DNA of 64,000 nt, taken from assembly GCF_937927635.1 (NCBI RefSeq), contig NZ_CALBRW010000025.1, positions 124,001 to 188,000 of the forward strand, written 5' to 3'. Positions within the stretch are counted from its first letter, which is position 1, and each line of letters begins with the position of its first letter. Shown piece after piece: positions 9,132 through 18,854 of this stretch. The notes beneath the pieces were generated by a model. The model made no database searches, had not been told where the DNA came from, and was given only the letters and a program-made list of their open reading frames with translations. The position numbers and the translations under genes were made by a program. The stretch is from an uncultured Microbacterium sp. (GTDB lineage: Bacteria; Actinomycetota; Actinomycetes; Actinomycetales; Microbacteriaceae).

Positions 9132-10154
9132 TCAGGCGCCGTACGGCTCGCGGGTGGCGACGACGGCCACCATGCGCTCCAGTGCGAAGATCGGGTCGCG
9201 CGCGGCGCCCTTGACGTCGGCGTCCGCGCGGGCGGTGGCCTGGATGGCCATGCCCAGAGAGCGCTCGTTCCAGCCGTGCAGATCGCGGCGGGCGCGGTCG
9301 ACCTGCCAGTCCTTCATCCCCAGGCGCTGCGCGAGCTGACGGCTGGGCTCGCGGTTGCCCGCCACGCGCGCCATGGTGCGCAGCTTCATGGCGAAGGCGG
9401 CGACCATGGGCACCGGGTCGGCGCCGGAGGCGAGGGCGTGCCGCAGGGCGATCAGTGCCTCGCCGTAGCGGCCGGCGATGGCCGTGTCGGCCACCACGAA
9501 CGCGGACACCTCGACACGTCCGCCGTAGTAGCGGGTGACGACCTCGTCGGTGATGTCGCCCTCGACGTCGCCGATCAGCTGCTGGCAGGCGGCGGCGAGT
9601 TCGGTGAGGTCGTCGGCGAAGGCCGAGACCAGGGAGCGCAGCGCGGTCGGCGCGATGCGCTTGCGGGCGGCCTTGAACTCCCCCGCCGCGAAGTCCACGC
9701 GGTCGCCGTCGCGCTTGACGGCCGCGCACGGGATCTCGATGCCGCCGCCGGTGCCCGCGCGCACGGCGTCCAGCAGCTTCTTGCCCCGCACGGTGGCGCC
9801 GGTGTGGCGCAGGATGACCGTCGCGCCCTCCTGCGGGTGCTCGAGGTACTTCACGGCCTCCTGCAGGAAGGCGTCCGTGCACTTCTCGACCCCGGCCACG
9901 CGCACCAGTCGCGGCTCGCCGAACAGCGACGGCGAGGTGACCCCCAGCAGCGTGCCCGCGGCGTAGTCGTCGGCACGGATGTCGCTGACCTCCAGCGCCG
10001 CGTCTTCGGCGCGCAGGTAGTCGCGCACGCCGGCGATGGCACGCTCGGCCAGCACCTCCTCGGGCCCGGAGACCAGCACGATGGGTGCGGGGCGAGGCTC
10101 GCGCCATGAGATCTGCGGGATCTTCGCGCCCTTCGCGGTCTTCGGTGCTGCCAT
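9132..10154 (-). CDS. holA: DNA polymerase III subunit delta
   Basis: Clamp-loader delta subunit (340 aa), which opens the beta sliding clamp during replication. The N-terminal AAA-like domain begins 'APIVLVSGPEEVLAERAI', with the degenerate P-loop expected of HolA, and the C-terminal helical region matches the family. It stands directly downstream of the comEA-comEC pair on the same strand, a conserved order in actinobacteria and Firmicutes. TAGGCT ends 7 bases before the ATG, and GGAG also lies in between, so it may have its own near-leaderless promoter. Confidence 0.93.
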   Translation of the reverse strand: MAAPKTAKGAKIPQISWREPRPAPIVLVSGPEEVLAERAIAGVRDYLRAEDAALEVSDIRADDYAAGTLLGVTSPSLFGEPRLVRVAGVEKCTDAFLQEAVKYLEHPQEGATVILRHTGATVRGKKLLDAVRAGTGGGIEIPCAAVKRDGDRVDFAAGEFKAARKRIAPTALRSLVSAFADDLTELAAACQQLIGDVEGDITDEVVTRYYGGRVEVSAFVVADTAIAGRYGEALIALRHALASGADPVPMVAAFAMKLRTMARVAGNREPSRQLAQRLGMKDWQVDRARRDLHGWNERSLGMAIQATARADADVKGAARDPIFALERMVAVVATREPYGA

Positions 10155-10185
10155 GCTCTCCAGCCTATCGGCGGTGAAGACATCG

Positions 10186-12468
10186 TCACCCTTCGGATGG
10201 GGGCTCTCCCGGCGGAGCGCGGGTGGACCACATCAGCAGCTCGCCGTCGCGCTCGCCCAGCAGGATCGTGCCGCGTCGGTCGGTGCGCAGCGCCCGGGTG
10301 CCCGCGGCTTCCAGCAGTGCCAGAGTCTCCGGACGCGGGTGTCCGTAGTCGTTGTCCGCCCCCACGCTGATCAGCCCGACCGAGGCGCGGACGGCCTCGT
10401 ACAGGCCGGGCTCCTGGTCGCGGCTGCCATGGTGCGCGACCTTCACGACGTCGTACGCGCCGTGCAGTCGGCCCGAGCTCAGCAGCAGCCGCTGGGAGCC
10501 CTGGCCCAGGTCACCCAGCAGGACGGTGCGCGGGATGCCGCCGCCGGAGACCTCCAGCACGACGCTGGCGTCATTGCCTGAGGGGAAGACGCGCGGATCG
10601 GCATCCGGCCACAGCACTCGCCAGCGCGCGTCGCCGAGCGTGCCGGACAGCCCGGTGCTGGCGTCCTGCAGCCTCGCTCCCCCGTCGACCAGTCGTGCCA
10701 GCATCCGCCGCTCGTCGTCCTCTGTGACGGGTCCGTGCAGCACGGTTCCCACCTTCCCGAAGACCGCGGAGGTGCCGCCGACGTGATCCAGGTCGAAGTG
10801 CGTGAGCACCAGCAGGTCGACGCGGGAGACGCCGGTCTGCGCCAGGCAGCGCGTCAGCAGATCAGGGTCGGGTCCGGTGTCGACGAGGGCGGTCATCCCC
10901 GCCGAGCGCAGCAGCACGGCATCTCCCTGGCCGATGTCGCAGGCCGCCACAGCCCAGTCCGACGGTGTCGTCAACGGCGCCAGAGGGCCGCTGAGCAGCA
11001 TCCGCCCGCCCGCGGCTGCCAGCGCGACGATCAGGACGACTGCGGATGCGGTGCGCAGCCACCGCCTGCGGGGCCTGGCCAGTACGACCACGACGGCGAT
11101 GCTCAGCGCAGCCACGATGACTGCCGCGACCGGGCCGGCCACCACCGCGACCGTGGCTCCGGGCAGTCCCGCGCTCACCGTCGCCGTGGTGTCGATCCAG
11201 GCCGCAGGAAGCCAGGCTGCGGCCGCCAGCAGGTCGGCCAGCGGCGGGATGCCCGCGGTCAGGCATGCCAGCAGACCCACGACCGTGGCGATGGGCGCGG
11301 CGGGCTCGGCGATGAGGTTGGCCACGACGGCGACCAGCGACTGCTGATCGGAGAACAGCGCGATGATCGGTCCGCACACGACCTGGGCTGCCAGCGGCAC
11401 CGACAGGGCGAGGGCCAGTGGCGCCGGCATCCAACGTCCCAGACCCCGCAGCAGCGGCCGGGACAGCACCAGCAGCGCGGCCGTGGCCGCCGCCGACAGG
11501 GCGAAGCCCGGCGACGCCGCGAACCACGGATCCGCGATGAGCAGTCCGCACACGGCCAGCGACAGCATGGCCAGGCCCGCGCTGGGTCGCCCCAGCAGGA
11601 TGCTGAGCATCGCCAGCGCCGCCATGACCGCCGCGCGCACCACGCTGGGCTCCGGGGTGACCAGCACGACGAACGCGCCCAGCGCGGTCAACGAGAGCAC
11701 GACCCTCAGCGCGCGGCTGCCGCCCGCCAGCGAGACCAGCCAGAACACGGCGGCGACGATCACCATGCAGTTGCTGCCGGAGACAGCCGTCAGGTGCGAG
11801 AGCCCCGATGCGATCATGGCGTCGTTCAGCTCCGGCGAGACCGCCCGGGTGTCGCCGACGGCGAGCCCGGGCAGCAGGCCGGCACCGGGCTCGGGCAGGC
11901 GCGTGGCGCGGGCCACGAACGTCGCCCGCGTGTCGGCGGCGACGGCGAAGACCCCGGATGCCGGCGATACGACCTCCACGTCCGTGCCGAAGATCACCAG
12001 CCCCGCCTGCTCAGCAGGCCCGGTGGCCTTGCCCTGACCCGTCACCCGCAGGCGGGCGCCCATGTCGACCCCGGGGACGGGTTCCACGCCGACCCGCACG
12101 CGAGCGCTCAACGGCTCCATGCGACCGGGCGGCCCGGCTACCACAGTCTGGGCGTCGAACCACAGGCGCCCGTCCTGTCCCACGGATGCCGACGATGCGA
12201 CCTCCACGACGGCCTCCACCGCCCGCCCGTCGGACTGTGCCAGCACGGCGCGCTGCGGCTGAGCCCCGGCGACGACCAGCCCCACTGCGCTCGCGCACAG
12301 CAGCACCAGCACGACGAAGCCCCGCCGCCACCGGCCCGCCAGCAGCACCCCGGCAGCCCCCGCACCGCAGGCGCCCGCCAGCGGCAGCGCCAGCACCGGC
12401 AGTTGGATGCACAGCAGCGCCACCGCCCAGAGCAGCAGCGCCAGGATGCCGGTGCGCAGGTCCTTCAC
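10186..12468 (-). CDS. comEC: ComEC/Rec2 DNA-uptake channel
   Basis: Polytopic membrane protein (760 aa) that in competent bacteria passes one DNA strand across the membrane. The first part holds several hydrophobic helices and the competence domain; the C-terminal part (about 510-750) is a metallo-beta-lactamase-fold domain with the metal motif 'LTHFDLDHVGG', thought to degrade the non-transported strand. Its GTG start overlaps the comEA stop (GTGA). No pilus genes are in the window, so whether the organism is transformable cannot be said. Confidence 0.93.
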   Translation of the reverse strand: MKDLRTGILALLLWAVALLCIQLPVLALPLAGACGAGAAGVLLAGRWRRGFVVLVLLCASAVGLVVAGAQPQRAVLAQSDGRAVEAVVEVASSASVGQDGRLWFDAQTVVAGPPGRMEPLSARVRVGVEPVPGVDMGARLRVTGQGKATGPAEQAGLVIFGTDVEVVSPASGVFAVAADTRATFVARATRLPEPGAGLLPGLAVGDTRAVSPELNDAMIASGLSHLTAVSGSNCMVIVAAVFWLVSLAGGSRALRVVLSLTALGAFVVLVTPEPSVVRAAVMAALAMLSILLGRPSAGLAMLSLAVCGLLIADPWFAASPGFALSAAATAALLVLSRPLLRGLGRWMPAPLALALSVPLAAQVVCGPIIALFSDQQSLVAVVANLIAEPAAPIATVVGLLACLTAGIPPLADLLAAAAWLPAAWIDTTATVSAGLPGATVAVVAGPVAAVIVAALSIAVVVVLARPRRRWLRTASAVVLIVALAAAGGRMLLSGPLAPLTTPSDWAVAACDIGQGDAVLLRSAGMTALVDTGPDPDLLTRCLAQTGVSRVDLLVLTHFDLDHVGGTSAVFGKVGTVLHGPVTEDDERRMLARLVDGGARLQDASTGLSGTLGDARWRVLWPDADPRVFPSGNDASVVLEVSGGGIPRTVLLGDLGQGSQRLLLSSGRLHGAYDVVKVAHHGSRDQEPGLYEAVRASVGLISVGADNDYGHPRPETLALLEAAGTRALRTDRRGTILLGERDGELLMWSTRAPPGEPPSEG

Positions 12469-13094
12469 ACGCGCACCTTGTCGCGCATCCCGGCCAGCAG
12501 CTTGTCGCCGATGCCCGGCACCGCCAGCAGGTCGTCGACGGCGCGAAATCTGCCGTTCTCCTCCCGCCAGTCCAGGATGCGCTGCGCGAGCGCCGGGCCG
12601 ATCCGCGGCAGCGTCTCCAGGTCGTCCTGCGTGGCGGCGTTGAGATCGACCTTCCCGTCCGCGCCGATGGCCGAGGGCGCGGTCGCGCCCGCGGCGCCGC
12701 CGGATGCCGCTCCCTTGGCCGGCACGATGATCTGCTCCCCGTCGGTGAGCGCGCGGGCGAGGTTCACAGCCTGCAGGTCGGCATCCTCCCGCGTCCCGCC
12801 GGCGGCGGCCAGCGCGTCGACCAGCCGCGCGTCGGCCTCGAGGATGTACAGGCCGGGGTGCTCGACCTCGCCCAGCACGTGCACGTACAGCCCGCCGTTC
12901 CCGTCGGCCGGCGCCGAGGTCGACGAGCCGCCCTTCAGGCTGATCGCGTCCACGGGCGTCGACTGCCCGCGCAGGATGCCCCAGCCCACTGCGGCGGACA
13001 GCACGACCAGCCCCAGCGTGACCGCCGCGCCGATGCCCAGCCTCAGGCGAGGGCGCGGCGGGGCCTCCTGTTCTGACGGCTGAGATGCGGGCAC
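12465..13094 (-). CDS. comEA: ComEA DNA-binding competence protein
   Basis: Membrane-anchored DNA receptor for uptake (209 aa). Order: short cytoplasmic N-terminus, one membrane helix about 22-42, a SLBB-type domain ('LYVHVLGEVEHPGLY'), a Gly/Ala linker, then a helix-hairpin-helix domain ('VDLNAATQDDLETLPRIG' and 'LLAVPGIGDK') that binds DNA backbone. It overlaps comEC by 4 bases. The GTG start at 13094 is supported by TAGCGT ending exactly 6 bases before it, a leaderless pattern. Confidence 0.93.
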   Translation of the reverse strand: MPASQPSEQEAPPRPRLRLGIGAAVTLGLVVLSAAVGWGILRGQSTPVDAISLKGGSSTSAPADGNGGLYVHVLGEVEHPGLYILEADARLVDALAAAGGTREDADLQAVNLARALTDGEQIIVPAKGAASGGAAGATAPSAIGADGKVDLNAATQDDLETLPRIGPALAQRILDWREENGRFRAVDDLLAVPGIGDKLLAGMRDKVRV

Positions 13095-13149
13095 TCCGTC
13101 ACGCTACGCACCCATGCGGACGGTGGATGCCGGAATCCCGGCGCATGTG

Positions 13150-13188
13150 GAGAACTCCTGCGCATCACGCGGATGTGCAGGAGTTCTC
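13150..13188 (-). terminator. 12-bp perfect hairpin between leuS and comEA
   Basis: GAGAACTCCTGC at 13150-13161 pairs perfectly with GCAGGAGTTCTC at 13177-13188 (15-base loop), 27 bases after the leuS stop. There is no T-run, so it may be a Rho-assisted or stability hairpin, or a dispersed palindrome. Confidence 0.5.
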
Positions 13189-13214
13189 GACGACCCCAGG
13201 ACCCCGTCCTGAGT

Positions 13215-15752
13215 TCAGCCCTTGACGGCGAAGTTGACGATCTTCGGGGCGCGCACGATCACGCGCACGATCTCCTTGCCCTCCAGTGCCCGCTGCACCT
13301 TCTCGTCGGCGCGGGCGGCGGCCTCCAGATCGGCCTCGCCGATGTCGGCGGGCACGTCGAGAGTCGCACGGACCTTGCCGTTCACCTGCACGGCCGTGGT
13401 CACCGTGTCCTGCACGAGCAGCGCGGGGTCGGCATCCGGCCAGGCGATCTCGCTCAGCGACGGCGTATGACCCAGACGCGACCACAGCTCCTCGGCGGTG
13501 TGCGGGGCGATGGGCTCCAGCAGCAGCGCGACGGTCTCGGTCGCCTCGCGCACGGCGGGGTCGGCAGCGCCGGCGCCCGCGTCGATGGTCTTGCGGATGC
13601 CGTTGACCAGCTCCATCAGGCGCGCGACCAGCACGTTGAACTTGGTCTGCTCGACCAGGGTCGGGGCGTCGGCCAGCAGGCGGTGCGTGATGCGGCGCAG
13701 CACGACGTCGCCGCGGGAGGCATCCGCCCCCACCGGGCTGGAGGTCTCGTCTCCGGCGCGCAGCGCACGGGAGAGGAACTTCTGCGCGCCGGACAGCGAG
13801 ACGCCGTTCCACTCCTTGTCGTCCTCCACGGGGCCCGCGAAGGCCAGTCCCAGGCGCAGCGCGTCGGCGCCGTACTGGCCCAGCAGGTCGGACAGTTCGA
13901 CGAGGTTGCCCTTGCTCTTGGACATCTTGGAGCCGTCCATGATGACCATGCCCTGGTTGACCAGGTTGGAGAACGGCTCCTGGAAGTCGATCAGCCCCAT
14001 GTCGAAGAGCACCTTGGTGATGAAGCGCGCGTACAGCAGGTGCAGGATGGCGTGCTCGACGCCGCCGAAGTAGCCGTCGACCGGGGCCCAGCGCCTGGCC
14101 TCGGCCGGGTCGAACGCGAACTGGTCGCTGTTCGGCGACAGGAAGCGCAGGAAGTACCACGAGCTGTCCACGAAGGTGTCCATGGTGTCGGGGTCGCGCA
14201 GCGCGGGCTCGCCCGAGGCGGGGTCGACCGTGCGCACCCACGACTCGGCGGCGCCCAGCGGCGAGGTGCCCTTGGGGCGCAGGTCCAGGCCCTCCACGTC
14301 AGGCAGGCGCACGGGCAGACGGCCCTCGGGGACCGGCACGACCGAGCCGTCCTGCAGGTGCAGCATGGGGATCGGGGTGCCCCAGAAGCGCTGACGCGAG
14401 ATCAGCCAATCGCGCAGGCGGAAGTTCTTCGCCGCGCGACCGGCGCCCGCGGCGCTCAGTGTCTGGATGGTGCGGGCGATGGCCTCGTTCTTCTCCAGCC
14501 CGTCGAGGTCGCCGGAGCCGGTCATGCGGCCGTTGCCAGCCAGCGCCTTCCCGGTGACCGCCGGGTCGAGCTCGGCCAGGTCCTCTCCCTCGTTCGCGCC
14601 GCCGGACACCGTGGTGTCCAGCACCACGCGCACGGGCAGGTCGAAGGCGCGGGCGAAGTCCAGGTCGCGCTGGTCGTGCGCGGGCACGGCCATCACCGCG
14701 CCGTGGCCGTAGTCGGCCAGCACGTAGTCGGCCGCCCAGATGGGCATCCGCACGCCGTTGACGGGGTTGATCGCATAGCGGTCCAGGAACACGCCGGTCT
14801 TGGGGCGGTCGGTGGACTGCCGCTCGATCTCGGACTGCTTCTGCACCTGCTCCAGGTAGTCCTGGAAGCGCATGCGCACCTCGGCGGAGGATCCCGATGC
14901 CAACTCCGCGGCCAGATCGGAATCAGGTGCCACCACGAAGAAGGTGGCGCCGTGCAGGGTGTCGGGGCGCGTGGTGAACACCGTGACCGGCTCGTCACGG
15001 CCCTCGATGCGGAAGTCCACGTCGGCGCCGGTGGAGCGGCCGATCCAGTTGCGCTGCATCTGCAGCACCTTGTGCGGCCAGTGCCCCTCGAGCGTGTCCA
15101 GGTCGTCCAGCAGCCGATCGGCGTACTCGGTGATCTTGAAGTACCACTGGGTGAGCTTCTTCTTCACGACCTCGGTGCCGCAGCGCTCGCAGCGCCCGTC
15201 GACGACCTGCTCGTTGGCCAGCACGGTCTGATCCTTGGGGCACCAGTTCACGGCGCTCTTGCGGCGGTACGCCAGCCCGCGCTCGTGCAGCTTCAGGAAC
15301 AGCCACTGGTTCCAGCGGTAGTACTCCGGGTCGGAGGTGTGCAGCACGCGCGACCAGTCGTACGACATGCCGTAGCCGCGGAAGCCCGCCTTGTGCTGAT
15401 CGATGTTCTTGTACGTCCACTCGCGCGGGTCCGCTCCGCGCTTGATGGCGGCGTTCTCGGCGGGCAGGCCGAAGGAGTCCCAGCCGATGGGGTTCAGCAC
15501 GTTGTGCCCGCGATGCCGCCAGTAGCGCGCCACGATGTCGGGGTACAGGTAGTTGATCGCGTGTCCCATGTGCAGGTCGCCGGAGGGGTACGGGAACATG
15601 CCCAGGATGTACTTGCGGGGCCGCTCGTCGTCCGCACCGCCGGCGAGGAACGTCTCGTCCTCCGCCCAGAACTGCTGCCACTTGGCCTGGATGTCGTGTG
15701 CGGACATCACCTCAGTGGGTTCGGTGGTGGTTTCGGACGCGTGCTCGGACAA
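13215..15752 (-). CDS. leuS: Leucyl-tRNA synthetase
   Basis: Charges tRNA-Leu. Class I synthetase: HIGH-type motif 'HMGH' at about 61-64, Zn-type cysteines in 'CGTEVV' region, the CP1 editing domain in the middle ('TTRPDTLHG'), 'KMSKSKGN' near residue 609, and the C-terminal anticodon-binding and tail domains ending in 'PKIVNFAVKG'. Start is uncertain: TTG at 15752 gives 845 aa and an N-terminus like relatives; ATG at 15707 (830 aa) has a closer GAGG. Upstream, a CCCGC/GCGGG hairpin at 15781-15795 lies in the leader. No T-box was seen. Confidence 0.95.
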   Translation of the reverse strand: MSEHASETTTEPTEVMSAHDIQAKWQQFWAEDETFLAGGADDERPRKYILGMFPYPSGDLHMGHAINYLYPDIVARYWRHRGHNVLNPIGWDSFGLPAENAAIKRGADPREWTYKNIDQHKAGFRGYGMSYDWSRVLHTSDPEYYRWNQWLFLKLHERGLAYRRKSAVNWCPKDQTVLANEQVVDGRCERCGTEVVKKKLTQWYFKITEYADRLLDDLDTLEGHWPHKVLQMQRNWIGRSTGADVDFRIEGRDEPVTVFTTRPDTLHGATFFVVAPDSDLAAELASGSSAEVRMRFQDYLEQVQKQSEIERQSTDRPKTGVFLDRYAINPVNGVRMPIWAADYVLADYGHGAVMAVPAHDQRDLDFARAFDLPVRVVLDTTVSGGANEGEDLAELDPAVTGKALAGNGRMTGSGDLDGLEKNEAIARTIQTLSAAGAGRAAKNFRLRDWLISRQRFWGTPIPMLHLQDGSVVPVPEGRLPVRLPDVEGLDLRPKGTSPLGAAESWVRTVDPASGEPALRDPDTMDTFVDSSWYFLRFLSPNSDQFAFDPAEARRWAPVDGYFGGVEHAILHLLYARFITKVLFDMGLIDFQEPFSNLVNQGMVIMDGSKMSKSKGNLVELSDLLGQYGADALRLGLAFAGPVEDDKEWNGVSLSGAQKFLSRALRAGDETSSPVGADASRGDVVLRRITHRLLADAPTLVEQTKFNVLVARLMELVNGIRKTIDAGAGAADPAVREATETVALLLEPIAPHTAEELWSRLGHTPSLSEIAWPDADPALLVQDTVTTAVQVNGKVRATLDVPADIGEADLEAAARADEKVQRALEGKEIVRVIVRAPKIVNFAVKG

Positions 15753-15805
15753 GGAACGACCAATCTGAAGATGCCGGGAGCCCGCGAGAAGCGGGATATC
15801 CCAGG

Positions 15806-17086
15806 TTATCGCGACTGGAGCAGCGCCGCCCACTCGTGAGGCAGCCCCGCCCCCAGCGCCGCGAGGGGCGCCCTGGCCTTCACGGAGACCTCCGCGGCCT
15901 CGGCATCCGGCTTCGACAGCCACGTGATGCCCCCGCCCGCACCGACGTACGCATGATCGCGTTCGACGACGATGGAGCGGATGACCATAGCCAGATCCGC
16001 TCCGCCGTCCAGCCCCACGTGCCCGAAGCACCCCGAGTAGACCCCGCGGCGAGCGCCTTCCAGCCGGCGCAGGATGCCCATCGCCGACTCCTTCGGCGCC
16101 CCGGTCATGCTGCCCGCGGGAAAGGCCGCGTCCACGAGATCCCCGACGGTCGTGCCCTTCCGCAGCCGCACGCTCACGGTGCTCACCAGCTGGTGCACGG
16201 CGGGGTACGTCTCCACCTGCCACAGGCGCTCCACGTCGACCGTCCCCGGCACGCCGACGTGCGAGAGGTCATTGCGCATGAGGTCGACGATCATGACGTT
16301 CTCAGCGCGCTCCTTGGGATCGGCCTGCAGCTCGGCCGCCAGGCGGGCATCCTCCTCGGCACCCGCGCCCCGTGGGCGGGTGCCCTTGATGGGGCTGGTC
16401 CGCGCCACTCCCCCTGCGACCTCGAGGAACTGCTCGGGGCTGGCGCTCAGCAGCATCCGGTCCCCGACCCGGATGAACCCGCCGTGGTGCGCAGGGGTCG
16501 CCGCGCGCAGCCGGCGGTAGACCGACAGCGGGTCCGACGGACGCGGTGCGGTGAAACGCGTGGTGAGGCACAGCTGGTACGCGTCACCGCGTTCGATGGC
16601 GGCACGGCACTCCTGCACGAGCTTCTTGTACTCGTCCACGCCGTGCCGGGCGGTCGCAGAGGTCGGCGCAGGGTCGGCCGGAGGAGCAGCGGATGCCGTG
16701 GGAACGACAGCCAGGACCTCTGCACGCCACGCATCGACCTCGTCCTCGGCGGCCAGCGCGAACGCGCGCCCGGTGGCATGGTCGACGGCGATCGCGCGCT
16801 CCACCGCGATCCAGGCGCCCTCACCCTCGTAGGAGAGCCAGCCCACCCAGCCGCCGCGGAAGGGCAGATCGTCCTCCGGTGCGGCAGCGTCCAGGAGCAC
16901 GGACCGGACCGCCGTCGGATCGTGCTCGATGCGCCCGGTGCCGAGGATGCTCCATCCCGCGGTCGCCCCCGTCCCGGCATCCAGCCAGAATGCCGCGTTC
17001 CGGTCGGCGAGCAGCCGCAGGAAGACGGCTTCGGCATCGACGACGGCAGGCAGCGGCAGGGCCTGGAGAGGGCGGGGGGCGGGCAC
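15806..17086 (-). CDS. pabB: Aminodeoxychorismate synthase component I
   Basis: Chorismate-using enzyme (426 aa) that, with a glutamine amidotransferase, makes 4-amino-4-deoxychorismate for folate. The C-terminal chorismate-binding domain has 'PIKGTRPRG', where Lys instead of Ala is the mark that separates PabB from TrpE, then 'NVMIVDLMRNDLS', 'FPAGSMTGAPK' and 'VGAGGGITW'. No amidotransferase domain is fused and none is nearby. The GTG at 17086 is chosen: TACGCT ends 7 bases ahead. Divergent from the DedA gene. Confidence 0.88.
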   Translation of the reverse strand: MPAPRPLQALPLPAVVDAEAVFLRLLADRNAAFWLDAGTGATAGWSILGTGRIEHDPTAVRSVLLDAAAPEDDLPFRGGWVGWLSYEGEGAWIAVERAIAVDHATGRAFALAAEDEVDAWRAEVLAVVPTASAAPPADPAPTSATARHGVDEYKKLVQECRAAIERGDAYQLCLTTRFTAPRPSDPLSVYRRLRAATPAHHGGFIRVGDRMLLSASPEQFLEVAGGVARTSPIKGTRPRGAGAEEDARLAAELQADPKERAENVMIVDLMRNDLSHVGVPGTVDVERLWQVETYPAVHQLVSTVSVRLRKGTTVGDLVDAAFPAGSMTGAPKESAMGILRRLEGARRGVYSGCFGHVGLDGGADLAMVIRSIVVERDHAYVGAGGGITWLSKPDAEAAEVSVKARAPLAALGAGLPHEWAALLQSR

Positions 17087-17155
17087 GTCTCCCAGCGTAG
17101 GGGCGGACGGCGCCGTTCTCAGCGTCCGCGGGCGCCGAGGCCGTACGCTCATGGG

Positions 17156-17812
17156 GTGAACGACTTCGTGCTGTGGGCGATCCAGACGGTGCAGTCCGTC
17201 GATCCCGTCCTGCGCACGCTGCTGGCAGGGGTCGCCGTGATGCTGGAGACCAGCATCCTCGTGGGCCTGATCGTGCCCGGTGACACCGTCGTGCTCGTGG
17301 CGGCGATCGGCGTCGCCTCGTGGGGGCAGGGCATCGCGCTGGGCATCAGCGTGGTCGTCGGCGCACTCATCGGCGAATCTCTGGGATTCTGGCTGGGCCG
17401 CTGGGCGGGACCGCACATCCGGCACTCCTGGCTGGGCAGGCGCATCGGCGAGGAGCACTGGGAGCGGTCCGAGCGCTACCTGCTCAGACGCGGCGGCATC
17501 GCCATCTTCCTGTCCCGCTTCCTGCCGGTGCTGCACTCCCTGGTTCCCCTGACCGTCGGTATGAGCGGCTACGCGTACCGGCGCTTCATCGCCTGGACGC
17601 TGCCGGCCTGCGTGCTGTGGGCCACCGCCTACGTGGGCCTGGCCGCGAGCGCCGCGGGCAGCTACCCCGAGCTCTCCCAGCGCGTGCACTACGCGGGCTA
17701 CGTGTTCGTCGGAGTCATCGCCCTGCTGCTGATCGGGGTGCTGGTGGTGAAGAGGGTCATCGCCCGCCGCGAGGAGCGCCATATGAGGGATGAGTCGCAG
17801 CACGAAGCGTGA
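17156..17812 (+). CDS. DedA family membrane protein
   Basis: Integral membrane protein of 218 aa in the DedA/VTT family, whose members are linked to lipid carrier flipping and membrane homeostasis. Seen: acidic 'GLIVPGDTVVLVAA', the family core 'GALIGESLGFWLGRWAG', and 'FLSRFLPVLHSLVPLTVGM' with the conserved arginine and proline. About four or five hydrophobic segments. GTG at 17156 is supported by TACGCT ending 6 bases ahead. The App1-type phosphatase follows at once, fitting a phospholipid theme, which is inference. Confidence 0.9.
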   Translation: MNDFVLWAIQTVQSVDPVLRTLLAGVAVMLETSILVGLIVPGDTVVLVAAIGVASWGQGIALGISVVVGALIGESLGFWLGRWAGPHIRHSWLGRRIGEEHWERSERYLLRRGGIAIFLSRFLPVLHSLVPLTVGMSGYAYRRFIAWTLPACVLWATAYVGLAASAAGSYPELSQRVHYAGYVFVGVIALLLIGVLVVKRVIARREERHMRDESQHEA

Positions 17813-17825
17813 AAGACTGGATGCG

Positions 17826-18854
17826 ATGCCCTCCGCCTCCCCGGCCAAGATCCACTGGTTCGCCCGACTCGAACACCGCGTCCATGTCTCGCGCGAACGC
17901 CGCGCCCGCAGACGTGGCCGTTCGGCGACCGTCGTTCCGATCCCGGGATACGGCGGAACCGGCTGGGTGCGGGTGGTCGGCCGGGTGCTGATCCTGCCGC
18001 CGGTACCGAAGAAGGCGCGCGGCGAAGGGGCCGGTGCGCGCGGCTGGCGCGCATTCGCCGGCATCCCGGTCGGCTATGCGGCCGTGCAGGTGCATGTCGG
18101 CGGGCGCACGCACGACGTGGTCGCCGACCGCGGCGGCGTGATCGACACCGTCATCCCCGCGGAGCTCTCGCCGGGCTGGCAGACCTTCACCATGTCCGTC
18201 GAGGGCCGCGAGCCCGTGGAGGCCACCGCGTTCGTGGTCGCCGATGACGCGCGCTTCGGCGTGGTGTGCGATGTGGACGACACCGTGATGGTCACCGCGC
18301 TCCCCCGCCCGTTCGTGGCCGCATGGAACTCCTTCGTGCTCGACGAGCACGCCCGCACACCCGTGCCCGGCATGGCCGTGCTGCTGGAGCAGCTGCGCCG
18401 TGATCGCCCCGGCGCCCCCATCGTCTACCTGTCCACGGGTGCGTGGAACGTGGCGCCCACGCTGCGCAGGTTCCTCTCCCGCAACCTGTTCCCCGCGGGT
18501 GCCATGCTGCTCACCGATTGGGGTCCCACGCACGACCGCTGGTTCCGCAGCGGCCGCGACCACAAGTCGAGCAACCTGCAGCGGCTGGCCGAGGAGTTCC
18601 CCGACGTGCAGTGGCTGCTCATCGGCGACGACGGGCAGCACGACGAGTCGATCTACTCCGACTTCCTCGAGCGCAACCCCGGGTCCGTCGCAGGTGTCGC
18701 CATCCGCCGCCTGCTGCCCGCCGAGGCGGTGCTGGCCGGTGGCCGCGCCACCGTCGAGCACGTGGCGGGGTCCGTGCCCTGGGTGAGCGCCGAGGACGGC
18801 GCGGGCCTGCGGGATCGGCTGGGCGAGGCCGGCATCATCGACACCGCGTCATGA
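17826..18854 (+). CDS. App1-type phosphatase domain protein (DUF2183)
   Basis: Predicted HAD-like phosphatase (342 aa) related to the App1 phosphatidate phosphatase domain. The catalytic DxDxT motif is 'CDVDDTVM' near 149-153, followed by 'YLSTGAWNV' (motif with Ser/Thr), 'DHKSSNLQ' (Lys) and 'LIGDDGQHD' (acidic metal site), all in the right order. The N-terminal part is a small beta-rich domain. ATG 17826 is preferred, giving 342 aa; ATG 17790, inside the DedA gene, is an alternative. Substrate is unproven; relatives act on phosphatidic acid. Confidence 0.8.
   Translation: MPSASPAKIHWFARLEHRVHVSRERRARRRGRSATVVPIPGYGGTGWVRVVGRVLILPPVPKKARGEGAGARGWRAFAGIPVGYAAVQVHVGGRTHDVVADRGGVIDTVIPAELSPGWQTFTMSVEGREPVEATAFVVADDARFGVVCDVDDTVMVTALPRPFVAAWNSFVLDEHARTPVPGMAVLLEQLRRDRPGAPIVYLSTGAWNVAPTLRRFLSRNLFPAGAMLLTDWGPTHDRWFRSGRDHKSSNLQRLAEEFPDVQWLLIGDDGQHDESIYSDFLERNPGSVAGVAIRRLLPAEAVLAGGRATVEHVAGSVPWVSAEDGAGLRDRLGEAGIIDTAS

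Noticed and set aside
10735..13083. 782-aa frame antisense to comEC and comEA
   Set aside because: Arg/Gln/His low-complexity shadow of two recognised genes.
13173..15839. 888-aa open frame antisense to leuS
   Set aside because: Mirror of the leuS codon pattern in high-GC DNA; composition is His/Gln/Arg/Val-rich with no family match.
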